A stretch of 64,000 nt of DNA from Echinostoma caproni (taxonomy: Eukaryota; Platyhelminthes; Trematoda; Plagiorchiida; Echinostomatidae). The position numbers were made by a program, and so were the translations under genes. Below are positions 49,745 through 62,273 of the stretch, in pieces (the stretch's first letter is position 1; the number at the start of each line of letters is the position of its first letter). Location: the NCBI GenBank assembly GCA_900618425.1, contig UZAN01039481.1:95980-159979 (forward strand), written 5' to 3'. The notes below the pieces were generated by a model. It saw nothing but the letters and a program-made list of their open reading frames with translations. It was not told where the DNA came from and did no database searches.

Positions 49745-50215
49745 TGGTTTTCAACTTTCTTGAATCCATATAGCCAAAGCACGTTCGAAGGCACAACGGA
49801 TACTAAACCGTTTCATCATCAGGGTGGCGTTCAAAAGCATTAACCTAATTCACTCAAAATTGGTTGACTTCAAAGGCCCGCGTGCAAAAGGTGACACTTC
49901 TGACGTTGTCTATAGAATACGGTGTCTAGACTGTCCTGTAACCTATGTCGGTTAGAAGCTTGGACAAACAAATGACTGAGGATATGCGTCTAACGAAGAA
50001 GATATCAAACGATGTAGGAGGTTGGAATCGCGTGGAACACGATTCCGCAATTGCATTGTGCGAACGAGATGCGCACAATTTCAAAAATCAGCATATTCTA
50101 AGGCGTGGGTTAAGAAGTCACAAGAACGTTCGGTAGCTGAAGCCCTCCTGATCGGAGCTGAAACTACGGCAATCGATCCGATGGGGCAGTCATTCCACAG
50201 TTATGGCAACAATTG
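49745..50215 (+). mobile_element. Penelope-like endonuclease relic, second subfamily
   Basis: An open stretch reads RILNRFIIRVAFKSINLIHS, then KLVDFKGPRAKGDTSD and VVYRIRCLDCPVTYVG, the connector and start of a GIY-YIG endonuclease with the C..C pair typical of Penelope-like elements. A stop follows. In another frame come HDSAIALCERDAHNFKNQHI and RSVAEALLIGAET, the conserved SA.A.H......F......IL and E..LI..... blocks. It differs from the 61-62 kb copies, so it is a separate subfamily. No RT palm was found upstream. Confidence 0.65.
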
Positions 50216-52929
50216 ACACTTGTGCATACACAATAGTCTTTCCCCCNCCCGCCAATGCCAAATGACCAATTCACTCGTTTTGACACAAAGGTCAAACCAA
50301 TTTCACTCGTCAAAAGATCACTAACACATACACACGCATGGCCGAATCACATCAAAGTTCTACGCGACGCTGTCATTGCATCACCTAACACTTTCCTGTA
50401 ACATTAGATTAACCAACCAAGCGACTTGATAAAGGCTATCCACGATGGTCTAAACGTTGTCGTTGTCGTCGTGATTACAGCAAGCTCATTTACCCAATAA
50501 CCATGAACGCGACGCCCAAGGTTTTCAGTGTGATCCATTTCATCTATGGATCTCGTGCGATAAGCTCTGTTTATAATCAGTGCATGAAATAATACGACCA
50601 CCTAATGTTTTGATTACAACTTCCTGTTGTAGTCAGTTGTAAAGAATACAAAATCCAAATGTCTCACATTAAACAATTTGAAAGTTTGTCATTCGATTCG
50701 GTTCTCAAAAAGTGAATTTGAATTAATTTTTGGCCACTCTCAGTCGACAGACCAGCTCTCAAATGGACTCCGACAGAGCTTACAAACATAACCGGCATAT
50801 GGACACATTTTGTTGTAAAGGGGGTTAACGTACTTTTGAGTTAAGGCGATTAGATAAATCCTGAGTAGTTATGACAACCGTTAACGTGGTAGGAGCTTAT
50901 ACGTCCGAATGTGGTACCATGAAACCGAAACCAACAGGGCACGAACATCTATGTGACATACAATGTGAGCATCTTATTATTGTGGGAAAATGAATGTCAG
51001 TTGAAAGAAAACGGTAAAAACGACTAAAGGAATCGACATTGAATACGCTCCTGTTGGATTCGACTACTAAAAGCACGAATCAGTCGAAGAGGAAGACATT
51101 CGATGACATCTAAACCTACCCAGAGAATGTTACTACGGTTAACCTGGTATGATTATCTCAGTACCACAAATTGGAAATCCCCAATCAGCACGACCATTTT
51201 TGCGATAAAATTGACCAAGGGTACGACGCTACAGGCCACTAATTTTCTCTCGAAAGCTGGTAAAAGGTCACATAAAATTGAGAATGTGAGAGCGAACCGA
51301 ACAGAGAGAAGCTGACATCACATGGAATGACCAGTTAAACAAATTTATCTTCTGATATAGGGAAATGTTCGATTTTGACGCCCCCAAAGGATTTTCCTTT
51401 TGTTGGCACGATTTGCGTTATAAACCAAAGTACATCAGATTCAAGGTTTCTGGCGGTGAGTCGTTCATGTAGTCGGCTTCGTTGTAAGGTGCAACTTAGC
51501 TGGTCTCATCTGGATGATTCTCCAGTATTGTTTTATGTCTGCGCTCCTTAGCGCTGTTTATCGCTCCTCTTCCAGAAAAGTGTGCATAGATGTATTCATT
51601 TCAATGGTATACTGCCTGTTCACCTAGTTCACGTTTGAAAAGGACATCACAGAAATATCAATTTACCCGATACTCCTGCATAAAACTATCATTTCAATTC
51701 CCGTGCAGAAGGTTTGAATTGGGACCTCAAGCAGATGATTTAAGAAAGGTCGGTTTAACCTTTGGAGGAATCAAAGAGATCGTGAATTTCTGTTTGGCGT
51801 ATCTGAAAGCGGTCAGGANTCATGGTTTATGAGTCTTGGTTTAGGCTTATAAAGTCCTGAAATGAAAATGTATTATCAGTCATGTATGCAGTAGTTTAAT
51901 TGAAGAATCTTTTAGGAAACATGGCGTTAGAAGTTGTTGTAAATCTGTTTGCCAAAAGGCCAGTTGGATATTCTACTTTTTGCGTGATGCACAAACNATT
52001 GGTAAGAAAAAAGTATTTGCCGAAAGCTCACCATTATGGTTTTACCAAGCAGGGTTATACAAACCCGGTCAATAATACGCCGACTCCGAGATCATTGGAC
52101 GATGCAAGATAATGTCTTGTTTATTAAATGACAACAATCTGTGCCCACAATAGCTTGGCCCAAAAATTTGGTCCCAAGCGGTGTGTCACCACCAACGGTG
52201 ACATTTTTGCATTCGGTAAATGTATCGGTTCAACGTAAACCGTTTGTAAGGTTGTACAGCACTGTCAATGATACAGTAAACGGTGGGATAGGCATGGCTC
52301 GCCGCTTGCTTCTGTGCGTCGTCGATTATTGTAACACTGTGTACATGATAAAGAACCCAAAGTAGGCCAATGGCCCCTCACCTCGGACCTGTCATTTAAG
52401 TAAATGGTTGACAGAATGAAAATAGGTTTTGGGGGTTATAAACTAGAACGTTTTGAATGGATAAACAATCATATACGCGTTTTAATCTGTCAGCATTGGT
52501 CCTGAGAAATACTACAACTTTTCGTAAGGTGAAGTTGTTTGATGGGAAAGTGTTTAACCAGGCTATTTCTTGTCATTTTTGTTAGACGTCAAGAAGATTA
52601 TTAATATATATTTTAGCTTGTCATGACTAGAGTGCACATTTTTTAGCAAAAGCCAACAATGTTTAGTGCCGAGATGACATGGGACTAACATAAGTACGCC
52701 CTCCGGTTGGCCGCATTCCTCTTCCGTACTTGTTTGTCACGTTGGAATTTGTCGTGTTTGTTTCATCCATATATCGGTACTAATCGTGTCTGGGATCTAT
52801 GAATATTCTCGTCGGGACATGCTGCGACTGAAACCCGTGGATTCTGTGCTATCCGCTAATTATTTACTTGGAGATAGTCATAAAAGCCCTTGAATCAAAA
52901 AAAGCAGACGGGCCGGATAGCAAACTGCG
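50216..52929. other. no gene recognised
   Basis: Short frames only. A segment at 52141-52365 (SGVSPPTVTF...) faintly resembles a CUB first half but lacks cysteines and a phase-2 donor. N at 50247, 51819 and 51997. Confidence 0.4.
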
Positions 52930-55500
52930 CTTCCTTGCGCGGCTCCTGCCAAGATGGCTGTGCCATCATTGGTAAACACTAACGTTCGCTCACTATTCGA
53001 CGAGATTTTGAACTTAACCTCCATTCTGAACACATGCATTAATTTCAACACGTACAAGAAGCCTGGTTGAATCAAAACATTGAGAACATGCTCGTGCTAA
53101 TAGAAGGCTTTGATTGTTACCGGCAGAATAGACAGCAAAATAAGAAGAAAACCGGAGGTGGTGTGGCTACTTATATCAATTTTTCCTGGTGCTCCAAGTC
53201 AGAAGTGATGTATAACTATTCTGAAAAATGCAATAACTGTTTGTCTGTTAGTTGTCACCCGACGTTTCCCGGTCACAAAAGTACTATCATCACTAATGTA
53301 TATGTATCTCTTTTGTGCTCTCAGACGGAAATTTCCGCTCTCTTTGATCCTTGTATTCCGTTACTAGTTTCATTATTAGATGAAAATCTTCACCTACTTT
53401 TTGGTGACTTCAATCACGCAAGCATTTGTCCCCTGATTCCGTTTGGTCTGTCTGACCTTTCACATTATCCTACCAGAGGTAGTTCTGTGTGGACAGAGTG
53501 ATCGTAAACCATCCCAACGGATTCTCTCAAACTAATGACCCCGATTTCTATCGGTGACCAAAGGTATACTCTCGCACTGCTTGTTAAGCATACACACGTT
53601 CTACTGAGATAGGATTTCATCTAAGTGACTTTTCACCCAGCCGTATCTGTCTTCCCAACCATTCTGTTGAGATTCTTGTCCATTGCTTTTAAAATGTTTC
53701 AGTTTTTTCACTGAAACGATTAGATCTATCTTTAAATTGTGTTGTCCAATGAAAACCTGTTTGTCTGTAAAGGTGGAATTACCTCACCATTTTTGAAATC
53801 ACTGAGAAGGCACAAAACATGGCTACAAATATCGTTATGCATCAATTTTAAACCACTATTCTCATTTAATCAGGTCCGAATAATGTAGCTGAATGCAATC
53901 TTCGCCATCCATATTCTGCGAACAAAGAATACCAGTCTCTTATGGCAAGGTATTCACCTTCTCTGTGGGCAGAAAAGAAAACACTCCGCGAACGTAACCA
54001 GCCTTAACGCCGTTTTTATCCCCTGTTAAGTGACAGCCAGGTTCCTTCATTTCCGTGTTATGAATTCAGTTCAGTGTATTTTTAAAATGATTTAATCTTT
54101 AAGCTTCTTTCATCCTGCAAAGCTTTAGCTGCAGGCCCTGAAAATATTTCTCTGGAACTTCTGAAACTTTGAGCAGCTTCAATAACCAGTATGTTGACAT
54201 TCGTCATCAACGGGTCCCGATCTTCCCGATCGATTCCTGCCTCCTGGTATCAAGTAACTATTATTACAAATCCCCAAATCCTGGTCTTGAACAATTCTTG
54301 CGAAACGGTTTCGTCCTATCACGCTGACCTTAGCGGTTCTACATTTGACTGAAAAAGCCATCCTGAGTCGGTTGCACTCAATCACAATTTCTTTACGATC
54401 GTCTGCAGTTTGCATTTAAACCAAACACATCTACACTGGACGCCGTATCCACTCTTATGCATTTTATCTGCAACTCATTGAACAATCCGGCCAACTTCGT
54501 TTGGTATGAACTTCTTGACTATTCGTCTGCGTTTGATTATGTTTCCCGATCGTTCCTTTTTTTCAAACGTGAAGCTTTTTGCACTCCAAGACAGCTGCCC
54601 TCATGACTTGCTGACTATTTAACAGAGAGGGTCCGGTGCACTAAAAGAGGAAGGAGGACATAAAAACACTCTTGTTAATAATTCTGGTGTTTTTCAAGGT
54701 GTTGTTCTATCTCCAGATCTCTTTTCTGCCTTCATTATTGATCTTTTAGTCCCACCGCCTGTGTACATCCAAAATTATCCTGATGGCGTCGTTTTGTCAC
54801 ACAGTTTCAGTTCCTTTGAAATTTCATTCTTCACTGAAAATATAGCTCACATCCAAAGGTTTTCTGATCAATAGGGCGGAAGTCTTAACGTATCTGAGTG
54901 CGCAGAGTGTCTTTTCAGTCTTTCCAGCTCCTCATTTGCAACGTACGCTGCTACCCTTATCGGTAAACCTGTATCCAGAATGACCTCAGTCAAGAATTTG
55001 GGTGTCACCATCGACAGAAATCTTCATGGGGCTACACAAATTTACCACTGCATAGGAAAACTGCGACGCCTATCTTTTCAGCTACGCAAACTCAGGCAAT
55101 TCCGAACCCCACAATCAGTTCTGTCCTCTTTTGTTCATCAGTGTGTTTTACTCATTCTATTATATTGTTCCCCTTTAGTGTTTCCCGTTTTTTAGAACAA
55201 TAATTCAAATCAGTTTGCCGTGGTTTGATGAATATCAGTCGTACATAATTAATTCCGATCGATTAAATGACCACAAAACTCATTGGTGGTCGCATAAACT
55301 GTTGTGTTAAACTTGTCCACAAGATTCTAGATGACCCTGTTCATCCACTGCACCCTCATCTATCGTCTTGTCGTTCCTCATTTCGGTATCTATCCCCTCA
55401 CGTTAACGGTTGTAAAAGTTCGTCTGTACCCTACCTGACCCGACTCCTAACCAAAAAGGAACAGGTCGCAAGTGAACTAAGTCAAACGTTTTGTACATGA
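52930..55500 (+). mobile_element. long LINE relic (endonuclease plus RT), CR1/jockey-like
   Basis: Most complete copy of the family also seen at 37.1 and 40.2 kb. Endonuclease: NTNVRSLFDEIL (about 52977), QEAWLNQNIENM, KTGGGVATYINFSWCSKSEV and LLFGDFNHAS with intact GDFN (53403-53414). RT: AAGPENISLELLK (54131), GVFQGVVLSPDLFSAFIIDL, then YPDG (54774-54785) where YADD is expected, so both the Ala and the second catalytic Asp are lost. Also TSVKNLGVTIDRNLHG and KLRRLSFQLRKLRQFRTPQS, and a C-terminal DDPVHPLHPHLSSC...RSSFRYLSPH block. Stops and frameshifts throughout. The longest intact piece is the 144-codon endonuclease frame at 53067-53501. Confidence 0.85.
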
Positions 55501-56742
55501 AACCAATATCAGTGACATTCGTTACCTTTATATAAATATTTCATTAATAATATTATTATTTTACTCCGCTTGACGAAGGGTGCATATTTTTAACTGAAAT
55601 ATAAGCATATATGCTTACACAATTTACACTAATACAAATATAAATATTCGCATTAAAAACCACAGAAAAAACAGATAAGATGGAATCGTGTAGTTCAGCC
55701 CTGGAACGAGCCATTGAACAGAGATTAACTAACGAAACCTGACGGGTGTCACAATAAATACAGGATACTAATTCTCCAGAGGAGAATTTCAGTAACTGTG
55801 AACATTAAAGCTTTGTTCAACCACTTTGGTGTACCTGGTGAATGTCAGGTTTTTCCGAGGGTCTTGTGATTGAACGACAGCTGTATGAGTGACTGACCAA
55901 TCGATTCTATGATGTGTGTGCAGTTTGTTCGACCAACATCTCCCACCAGTTGGGTTTCATTTGCCTTGACAATTGTTCATGATGAAACTATAGCAGGTTC
56001 TAATTTCGCGTGTTTACCAAGGTCTCCGTAAAATCTAAAACACTTGTCTGCAACATATGCGTTTAGCAAATTAAGAGGATACCAAGTATCCACAATTCTC
56101 TGGATAACATTCAAGGTGATAAATTTCCCGTCTTCAAGCAACATTCAAGTTGCAAACTGATTTTTCGAGGAATCCCAGTGTCATGNAAGCTTTGTGAGGT
56201 TTAAAAGCTATAGTTCCTGGTACGTTGTGGCCTTGTTGGCAGTACGTATAGGCTAACAAAAGAAGATTACCGATTCTGGGTACTTCGAGTAAATTTTATG
56301 GATCCCATAGTCTTAACAAATAATGAAATCGAGACAACCTTCGTAGAGATAATTGTCAGTTCAAACAAAAACATGTATGGGAATAGGTAAGGTCTCTTCT
56401 CTGCCCATTCACTTTTCCTAAAACGGATGTTTGGATCGTTTTCGAACGTGCACACTTATGGTTTTAGAAACTATTATCAAATGGAGGAAATTTTTGTTTG
56501 CACACAGATCTCCAAGTATCTCTCCATTAGGTGTCTCATTGTGATAGCAACTCATAAACGTAGGTTTTGAATGATTGCAATACTGCATAATATACTTACT
56601 TTCTGCTCTTGGTTTGCTGTATTTAAAGGACATATAGTACGTTGAGCTTAGCTTTTTTGGGGGAAACTAAGAAGTACATCATGTACATGACTGTAAAACA
56701 AAAATATATATATTTTGTTAGCAATGGAAATGGCCTTTCGTA

Positions 56743-56779
<37 letters not shown>

Positions 56780-57044
56780 GTTGGCCTGGAACATGACCTC
56801 AGTTCAGACTATATCAAACAGCGAGTGCGCGACTACACGTAGCAGCAATAAGCCCCAAATTCGGGAACCATCGATTTCGACTCAAATTTATATTTAAAAA
56901 ATATTGTTTTACACGCCGGCTTTGCAGAAACTCGTTATGACTATCGTTGACTGTAAAATCACTCAAATAACTCAGCCAGTTCATTTGGAATCTTCAATTT
57001 GGATGTGGTTTGTTTTTCCATTTCACGCTTGAAACACCTCTCAA
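55501..57044. other. no gene recognised
   Basis: AT-rich; contains a compound microsatellite and an N at 56186. Confidence 0.4.
56743..56779. repeat. compound microsatellite (AC)n(AT)n
   Basis: About ten AC units (56743-56762) followed directly by about eight AT units. Simple-sequence repeat, likely polymorphic. Confidence 0.95.
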
Positions 57045-57479
57045 TCAAGCGTAAACATCGATTGGGGGAAAGTAAATATTGTTGCTCTGTGATACTTCAC
57101 ACGGGGAGTTATTCGTTTTCCAAAATGTAAAACTAGTCTGACTGGGTAGATACGAGATTGCGTTTGAATAACTGCAGAAGTTTGTTCTATTCAGTTTGGC
57201 GTAACACCCTTCTGTGGACAGAATACGCACAGCCGATCCGTCCTTTCCTCCCAGACAGTGGTGACCACTCGGTCTTTCTTTGTTGGCGAGACGGATTTTT
57301 AATTTGGCAAACGATGGGCGGCCAAGGGTACACGCATGGCATAAGCAGCGAATCGATCCGTTGCCACAAGCATTAGGGTTCTCGTTTTGAACGTATTCAA
57401 GCGGCGCTATTGCACATCTGCGTGTGGACACCCATTGCGTGTTTGTTCCCTCTAGTGGTTTACGAAAGCTTTTCGGCAA
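57045..57479 (-). other. unassigned 144-codon open frame
   Basis: Open frame on the minus strand in a local GC-richer block (57170-57470). Cysteine-containing, with pieces such as NACGNGSIRCLCHACTLG. I recognise no domain, and it has no obvious splice context or poly(A) signal. It could be an eroded repeat or an exon of an unrelated minus-strand gene. Confidence 0.15.
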
Positions 57480-57700
57480 AATACATATATATATATTTCA
57501 TTATGTACTTCCCATTTATCACACATAGGTTGCACTTCATATTAGCGGCTTTGGTATAGCTACGACCTTTTTGACCGTTACATATGTTTAGGGATAGTAA
57601 ACACGACGATAAAAAGTTAGCAAACCTAGAAATATTTTCTGATCACCGACGGATTTATTTTACTTACTTTATATTGTTTTATGAATATGAGGATTCTAAG

Positions 57701-57953
57701 GTGTCATTTAATGTCGCACCACAGCACGCTGAATACGTACTATGGAAAATATTTCGATGGCAAATTGCACTCGCCAGGAAAACCATTTTTTCTTCAACTT
57801 CGTTTGTTTATGTTGCTATGTGGCAATTTGAGTGAATCATTGAAAGACGATGATTGTGTGTGCCTCCACCAGAGAAATGACCGGCGACTTCGACAAACAC
57901 TTTTTTCTACCAGTCATCAATTAATTCGGATACGCAGTCATATACCTACCTAA
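57701..57953 (+). CDS. candidate orphan exon, divergent half-CUB
   Basis: An acceptor-like site (tatattgttttatg...ctaag, ending 57700) is followed by one base plus TGT, the same phase-2-before-cysteine layout as exons 3, 5 and 7. The frame then reads YYGKYFDGKLHSPG, LLCGNLSES and LFSTSHQLIRIRSH, which line up with the ydG, CG and S.s..l.i.f.S strands of a CUB second half. It ends at TAA 57951-57953 with no donor. Against it: no first-half exon (phase 1 to 2) was found between 48951 and here, the similarity is weak and there is an insertion rich in Asp and Arg. It may be a decayed or last exon. Confidence 0.25.
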
Positions 57954-60545
57954 CTTTATCTTATTTAACAGTATTGTTATTATTATTTTTGTACCTGAAC
58001 CATATCGTTGAGTATAAATTTCACCAAAGATTTCTCGTAGTTCTGAATGTCATTCTGTCCCTTCTTCACACGGTACATTTATTCTATTTGTGTATTTCTG
58101 CTCTTGCAACAGAACACACCCTCTGCACGTGGACATGGATCTGCATCTGGACTGTTCGACTGACAACTCACTACTCGTAACGTGTAGTAGTTCAAATTCA
58201 GACTAAGACGAGATGTGATTCGAGGAATGAAGAAGACAAAGGCAGATGTTAGACAGTTCTTGTACATTCTTAACCATCAGTTCCGATCCAGATAAACAAT
58301 CGATGTATTTTATAACTGTTGTACAGAATAATTTTCTATTCGCGCACAAATCCTCTATAATCGGAATATTTACGGTACCGCTGTGTGCTGTTGTTTTTCT
58401 TTGACAGACACATTACAGTACTCATTCCATGATACTCGCTCAAGTGGGGAGTCAAAGTGGTGATGTATAAACGGTTTGATGTTACTTTCCAAAACATAAA
58501 TCACGTTCAGAGCAAGGTTGTTCTACATAATCAAGTATCCTCCGACTTGCATTACCAATGCAGAGACTAGCGCCGAAGTCTCGATGGCCAGACTGAGATG
58601 GTGGTATAACATTTACCATCGGAACGTCATCTGATGTGCTGACACTGGTAGGGGCTATTCACGGGAACATTTTATCGTTAGGGGGACTAACACTGGTATC
58701 ATCATTTCATACTAATTATACACATGACCATTAACTATGGATAATCAGTACCATAAACTGCTTTTTTTGGTGCTATTTTGCGAACATATTCGAGATGAAG
58801 TTGGCATGACACCCAGGAAATCAGTTTCACAAATTTATTTGTGGGATTCATTGTGTACTTCTTACATGTTATTCACTGTAGTTATATTGTACTCACACTT
58901 GCTGATTCGTTTATCTCTCCCGCAGTTAGGCACATAGCATGTTGATTATGAGAGTACGCCCTTTCACCGTGCCGTAAAGGTAAATGATTCCTATAGAGTA
59001 GACAGAGGCATGTAGAAGCAATCAACCGCATCTCTAAGTCATAAACATTTCTCAAACATAACTAAAATGAACGATTTTCTTTGTTAACATACACGTGACT
59101 TCATAGTTGCATGAACTCATCCAGGACCTCATTCACTGTAATGTCCATCTATAACACAAGTTAATCATGTACTGATCATACAGTGCTCACATAAGTTGTT
59201 AAAATGGCTGCTTCCGGTTCGTGGAACGAGCATGCACTTGAGGTGTACTTCAAAATCCAAAGATCGAATGTTATCTTTTGATAGGCAGGTTTGCAGTCGT
59301 TCCGTTCCATATTTGTCGTAATGGGGCCTTGTTTAGTTCGTCATTCGAAAACACATGGATAGGATCGGTCAAACTGACCATGAAATCTACCTATTCTGTT
59401 CCTATTAACACACATGTATGTGATAAAACATCTTTATATCTAAGCAACAGGTTTCAATATTAAATATAAAACAAACTTATTTTAAGCAGATGCTGCAATT
59501 GGCGACAGAAGCAAAACGTTCCTTTGTTGCCGAACCGGTTATCGTATGTTGATAGGGAGTAAAATGAACACATCAACAAAATCAAAATAGAAAGTCTAAA
59601 TAAAAATGAAAAAGAACCGAAAACTGAGTGCTAATCAGTCTTTTTCATTGTGAAAATCTATATCCAAAATTATGGAAGTCGCGCCAATCAAGAATGGGCG
59701 TAAAGCGACGAAATTCGGCTACTTGAAACAGGCTGCATCGTGAGATACCGGGATTGTCATCAAACGTATCCCACCCAACTCCCAACCTCTGAAGATTCGT
59801 GAACAGGAATGGATAATTGCCTGACACGAAACACTGCTATAATAGTGTAATAGTGCATTTTCTTGGTAATACATACAAGTTAAATGCTACAGACAAGTAC
59901 GAATTCTTAATTGTAACGGCTGGGTATGTTCGCGTAGATTTTACCAATAATAACAATATATTTAGTAAAGTGAAGGATACAAATTTAAGGGGCACTGTAT
60001 GTATTTCCATTTTAATAATTTTCGTCTTTCAATATTGTGTAAGGAGTCTGTAAACCGGATAGTTGACTGATATTTTCCGTTTACTCATAAACGTCAATTA
60101 ACCTGATGCCCAATGACCACTATCGGGGTAGAGCACTGTACTCAACAAAGAAAAACATTGTCACTGGTCGATCCTGACTATTTGGTGGGGACGAAATAAA
60201 ATTGACTTTGAAATGTATCGTTTAGGGATTTTAATAAATATGAGTCAATCTTACGTCATGAGACATAATACATTAAAAAAATTATGGGATTCCAAAATAC
60301 GTTACAGAAGTGACATTTGAAGGAAACCTGCTTGATTAGTGGAACAAACTCAACCCAAAAGGGAGAATTAACTACGCTTATAAACGAATAGCTAGGCTGA
60401 TATTTCTCATGAAAATCATTACATCCAATAGATTGTTCAGTTTCGAAATAATCCCACAGACCACATTTCAAACAACATAACGGACTAACGAAAAAGCCCG
60501 TTTTCAGAAAGTCGTATTCATGCCAATACATTTCAATATATTGTG
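57954..60545. other. no gene recognised
   Basis: AT-rich DNA with short chance frames only. Confidence 0.4.
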
Positions 60546-60899
60546 ATGGAGGGTGGTGTAAAGAGGGCCCCGGCTAGTAAACGAATCAGAAATGGGACAC
60601 ATCCAACCAGACGCGCAGAAGAAGCGGCTGGAAGTACGTCGGGAGATAATATTGACTACCACCCGAAACGAACGAATCGACAATTACAGCCCGACAGGTA
60701 ATCCGTGACTAGCCAGAAAAATATACACCGAATGTCACTAAGTTGGAGCTGTCGATCAACGTATCTCGCACTAGGATCCGGTCAAACCAGCCGGAAAGAC
60801 AAGCGGAAGAGGAGCAAAGTACGTGCCAAGTGCCGACCAAAACCAGCAGGGATTGACCAAAAGAAAGAGGCTTGGATCATCCGCGCGCTTGAGAATTGA
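60546..60899 (+). other. basic, low-complexity open frames, unassigned
   Basis: ATG at 60546 opens 51 codons (MEGGVKRAPASKRIRNG...) to TAA 60699, and a second frame at 60705-60899 is also rich in Lys and Arg (SRKDKRKRSKVRAKCRPKPA). The block is less AT-rich than its flanks and sits 100 bases outside the Penelope-like pair. It resembles nucleic-acid-binding leader sequences of retroelements in composition only; no family is recognised. Confidence 0.2.
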
Positions 60900-60997
60900 A
60901 TGTAAATAATTGAACACGTCAACCGGTTGGTTTCGAATTTGATCAATAAACGAATTCCCAGCCAGTTCGCGTTCTCGCTACAATATCACTACTTAGG

Positions 60998-62273
60998 AAT
61001 AAAGTTGTCATGGGAAAACAAAATAAAATCACAGATTACTAGGAACGATTTCATCATGAGACCGGAAATCGGGTTCATCCCGATCACGTTTGTTTGTCCA
61101 CTCATCTGATCATCGAGATTACTCGCGATGCGGCGTGTGCGGCAGTGGGCCTGGGAAGCTGTAGCGCTTGCACAACTTGTTTTGGGCACAAAGAGGGGGG
61201 TTGTGCAGACGAATGCCCACCGCTTCTGCCGTAGCCAACATCCGACAGCGAACCTGTCTCGATAATCGCCCACGAACTTTATACGGTGATCGTAAAGCCT
61301 CGAACACGTCCACAGTGTGATTTGTTTCAGTTAGGTGTGAAACCACTGCACTGGTGAGTGATTTACTCGTTCCGGTGTTCAGCCACGCCGGGTGGTGTTC
61401 ACGAATCCGGTTGGACAATCGGCTGACCGTGCGGCCTATTTTGTACCACAACAGCAAATAAATGAGTATAGACAGAATGATACCGCAGAGTCTGGAACTT
61501 TGGCCTTCAGTCGCGAACACACAACTGGCTTGGGCGTGAACAACACACGAAGCTTTGATGCATAGAAAGTCTTATCGATTGCGTCGGTTAATCTTTTTTG
61601 TATGATTTCGGCTGATGAATGCCCGTTGAACGGTAGAGAAATGCACACGATTTTTTTCTCAACCTAGGTATTTTGTGAATAGTTTTCCGTGCACTGAATC
61701 ATCTTGTTGACTAAACGCTCCGGATACCCGTTACGTGCAAAGATCGATTTTATAGTACGGAGCCCTTCTTCTAGCGTGTCCTCACTGCAGATCTTTTTTG
61801 CCCTATCCGCTCGACAACGAACCAGGTTCCTTTTTACCTTCAGTGGCACAAAGATCCGAAAATGAATGTATCGGTTTTTCGGAGTTGCCCTTCATATGAA
61901 CGGAAAACTGCACCGAAGCATCTGGTCGACGGCTGGTGCAAAAATCTACAGACGGCAGTTTGTTGTTACACTACATTTCTAAAGTAAATGTTATGTTGGT
62001 ATGCGCATTTTTTAACCTGTTTCATAGTTCCGTTGTGTTCCATGTTGCACTGATCACAAATAAGTGTCATGTACGTTTCGTTTCTACGGTACACAGTCTT
62101 TAATGGATGACTGTAATTGAGTGTCTTCAAGTTTCGCTATGAATAAATTCACGAAAAGCGGTCCGAGCGGATGCCCCGTGGCCACGCCATCCTTTTGTTG
62201 ACAGATCTCATCGTTAAAATTGAACTCAACCTTATACATACAGAAAAAAGCAGTTGCTTAAGGTCGTCCAAAG
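60998..62273 (-). mobile_element. Penelope-like element, 5'-truncated (minus copy)
   Basis: Read from 62273 downwards: LDDLKQLLF, VEFNFNDEICQQKDGVATGH, PLGPLFVNLFIAKLED, then the catalytic box, decayed to a NVHD-like string after a stop. Next NKLPSVDFCTSRRPDASVQ, HMKGNSEKPIHSFSDL, VKRNLVRCRADRAKKICSED, ISLPFNGHSSAEIIQKRLTD, and KLRVLFTPKPVVCSRLKAKV. The GIY-YIG endonuclease follows after a frameshift: IGRTVSRLSNRIREHHPAWL, SAVVSHLTETNHTVDVFEAL, and the end at PPLCAQNKLCKRYSFPGP. It has a 3' tail of about 130 bases. The order RT then GIY-YIG is diagnostic of Penelope-like elements. Dead copy. Confidence 0.88.

Noticed and set aside
52141..52365. First-half CUB exon (SGVSPPTVTF segment)
   Set aside because: No cysteines, no YP signature, and its good donor (gtaagg) leaves phase 0, not phase 2.
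61612..61650. ctgatga followed by a small hairpin and gaaa, hammerhead-like
   Set aside because: It lies antisense to conserved Penelope-like coding sequence, has no stem I or cleavage site, and is best explained by the codons.
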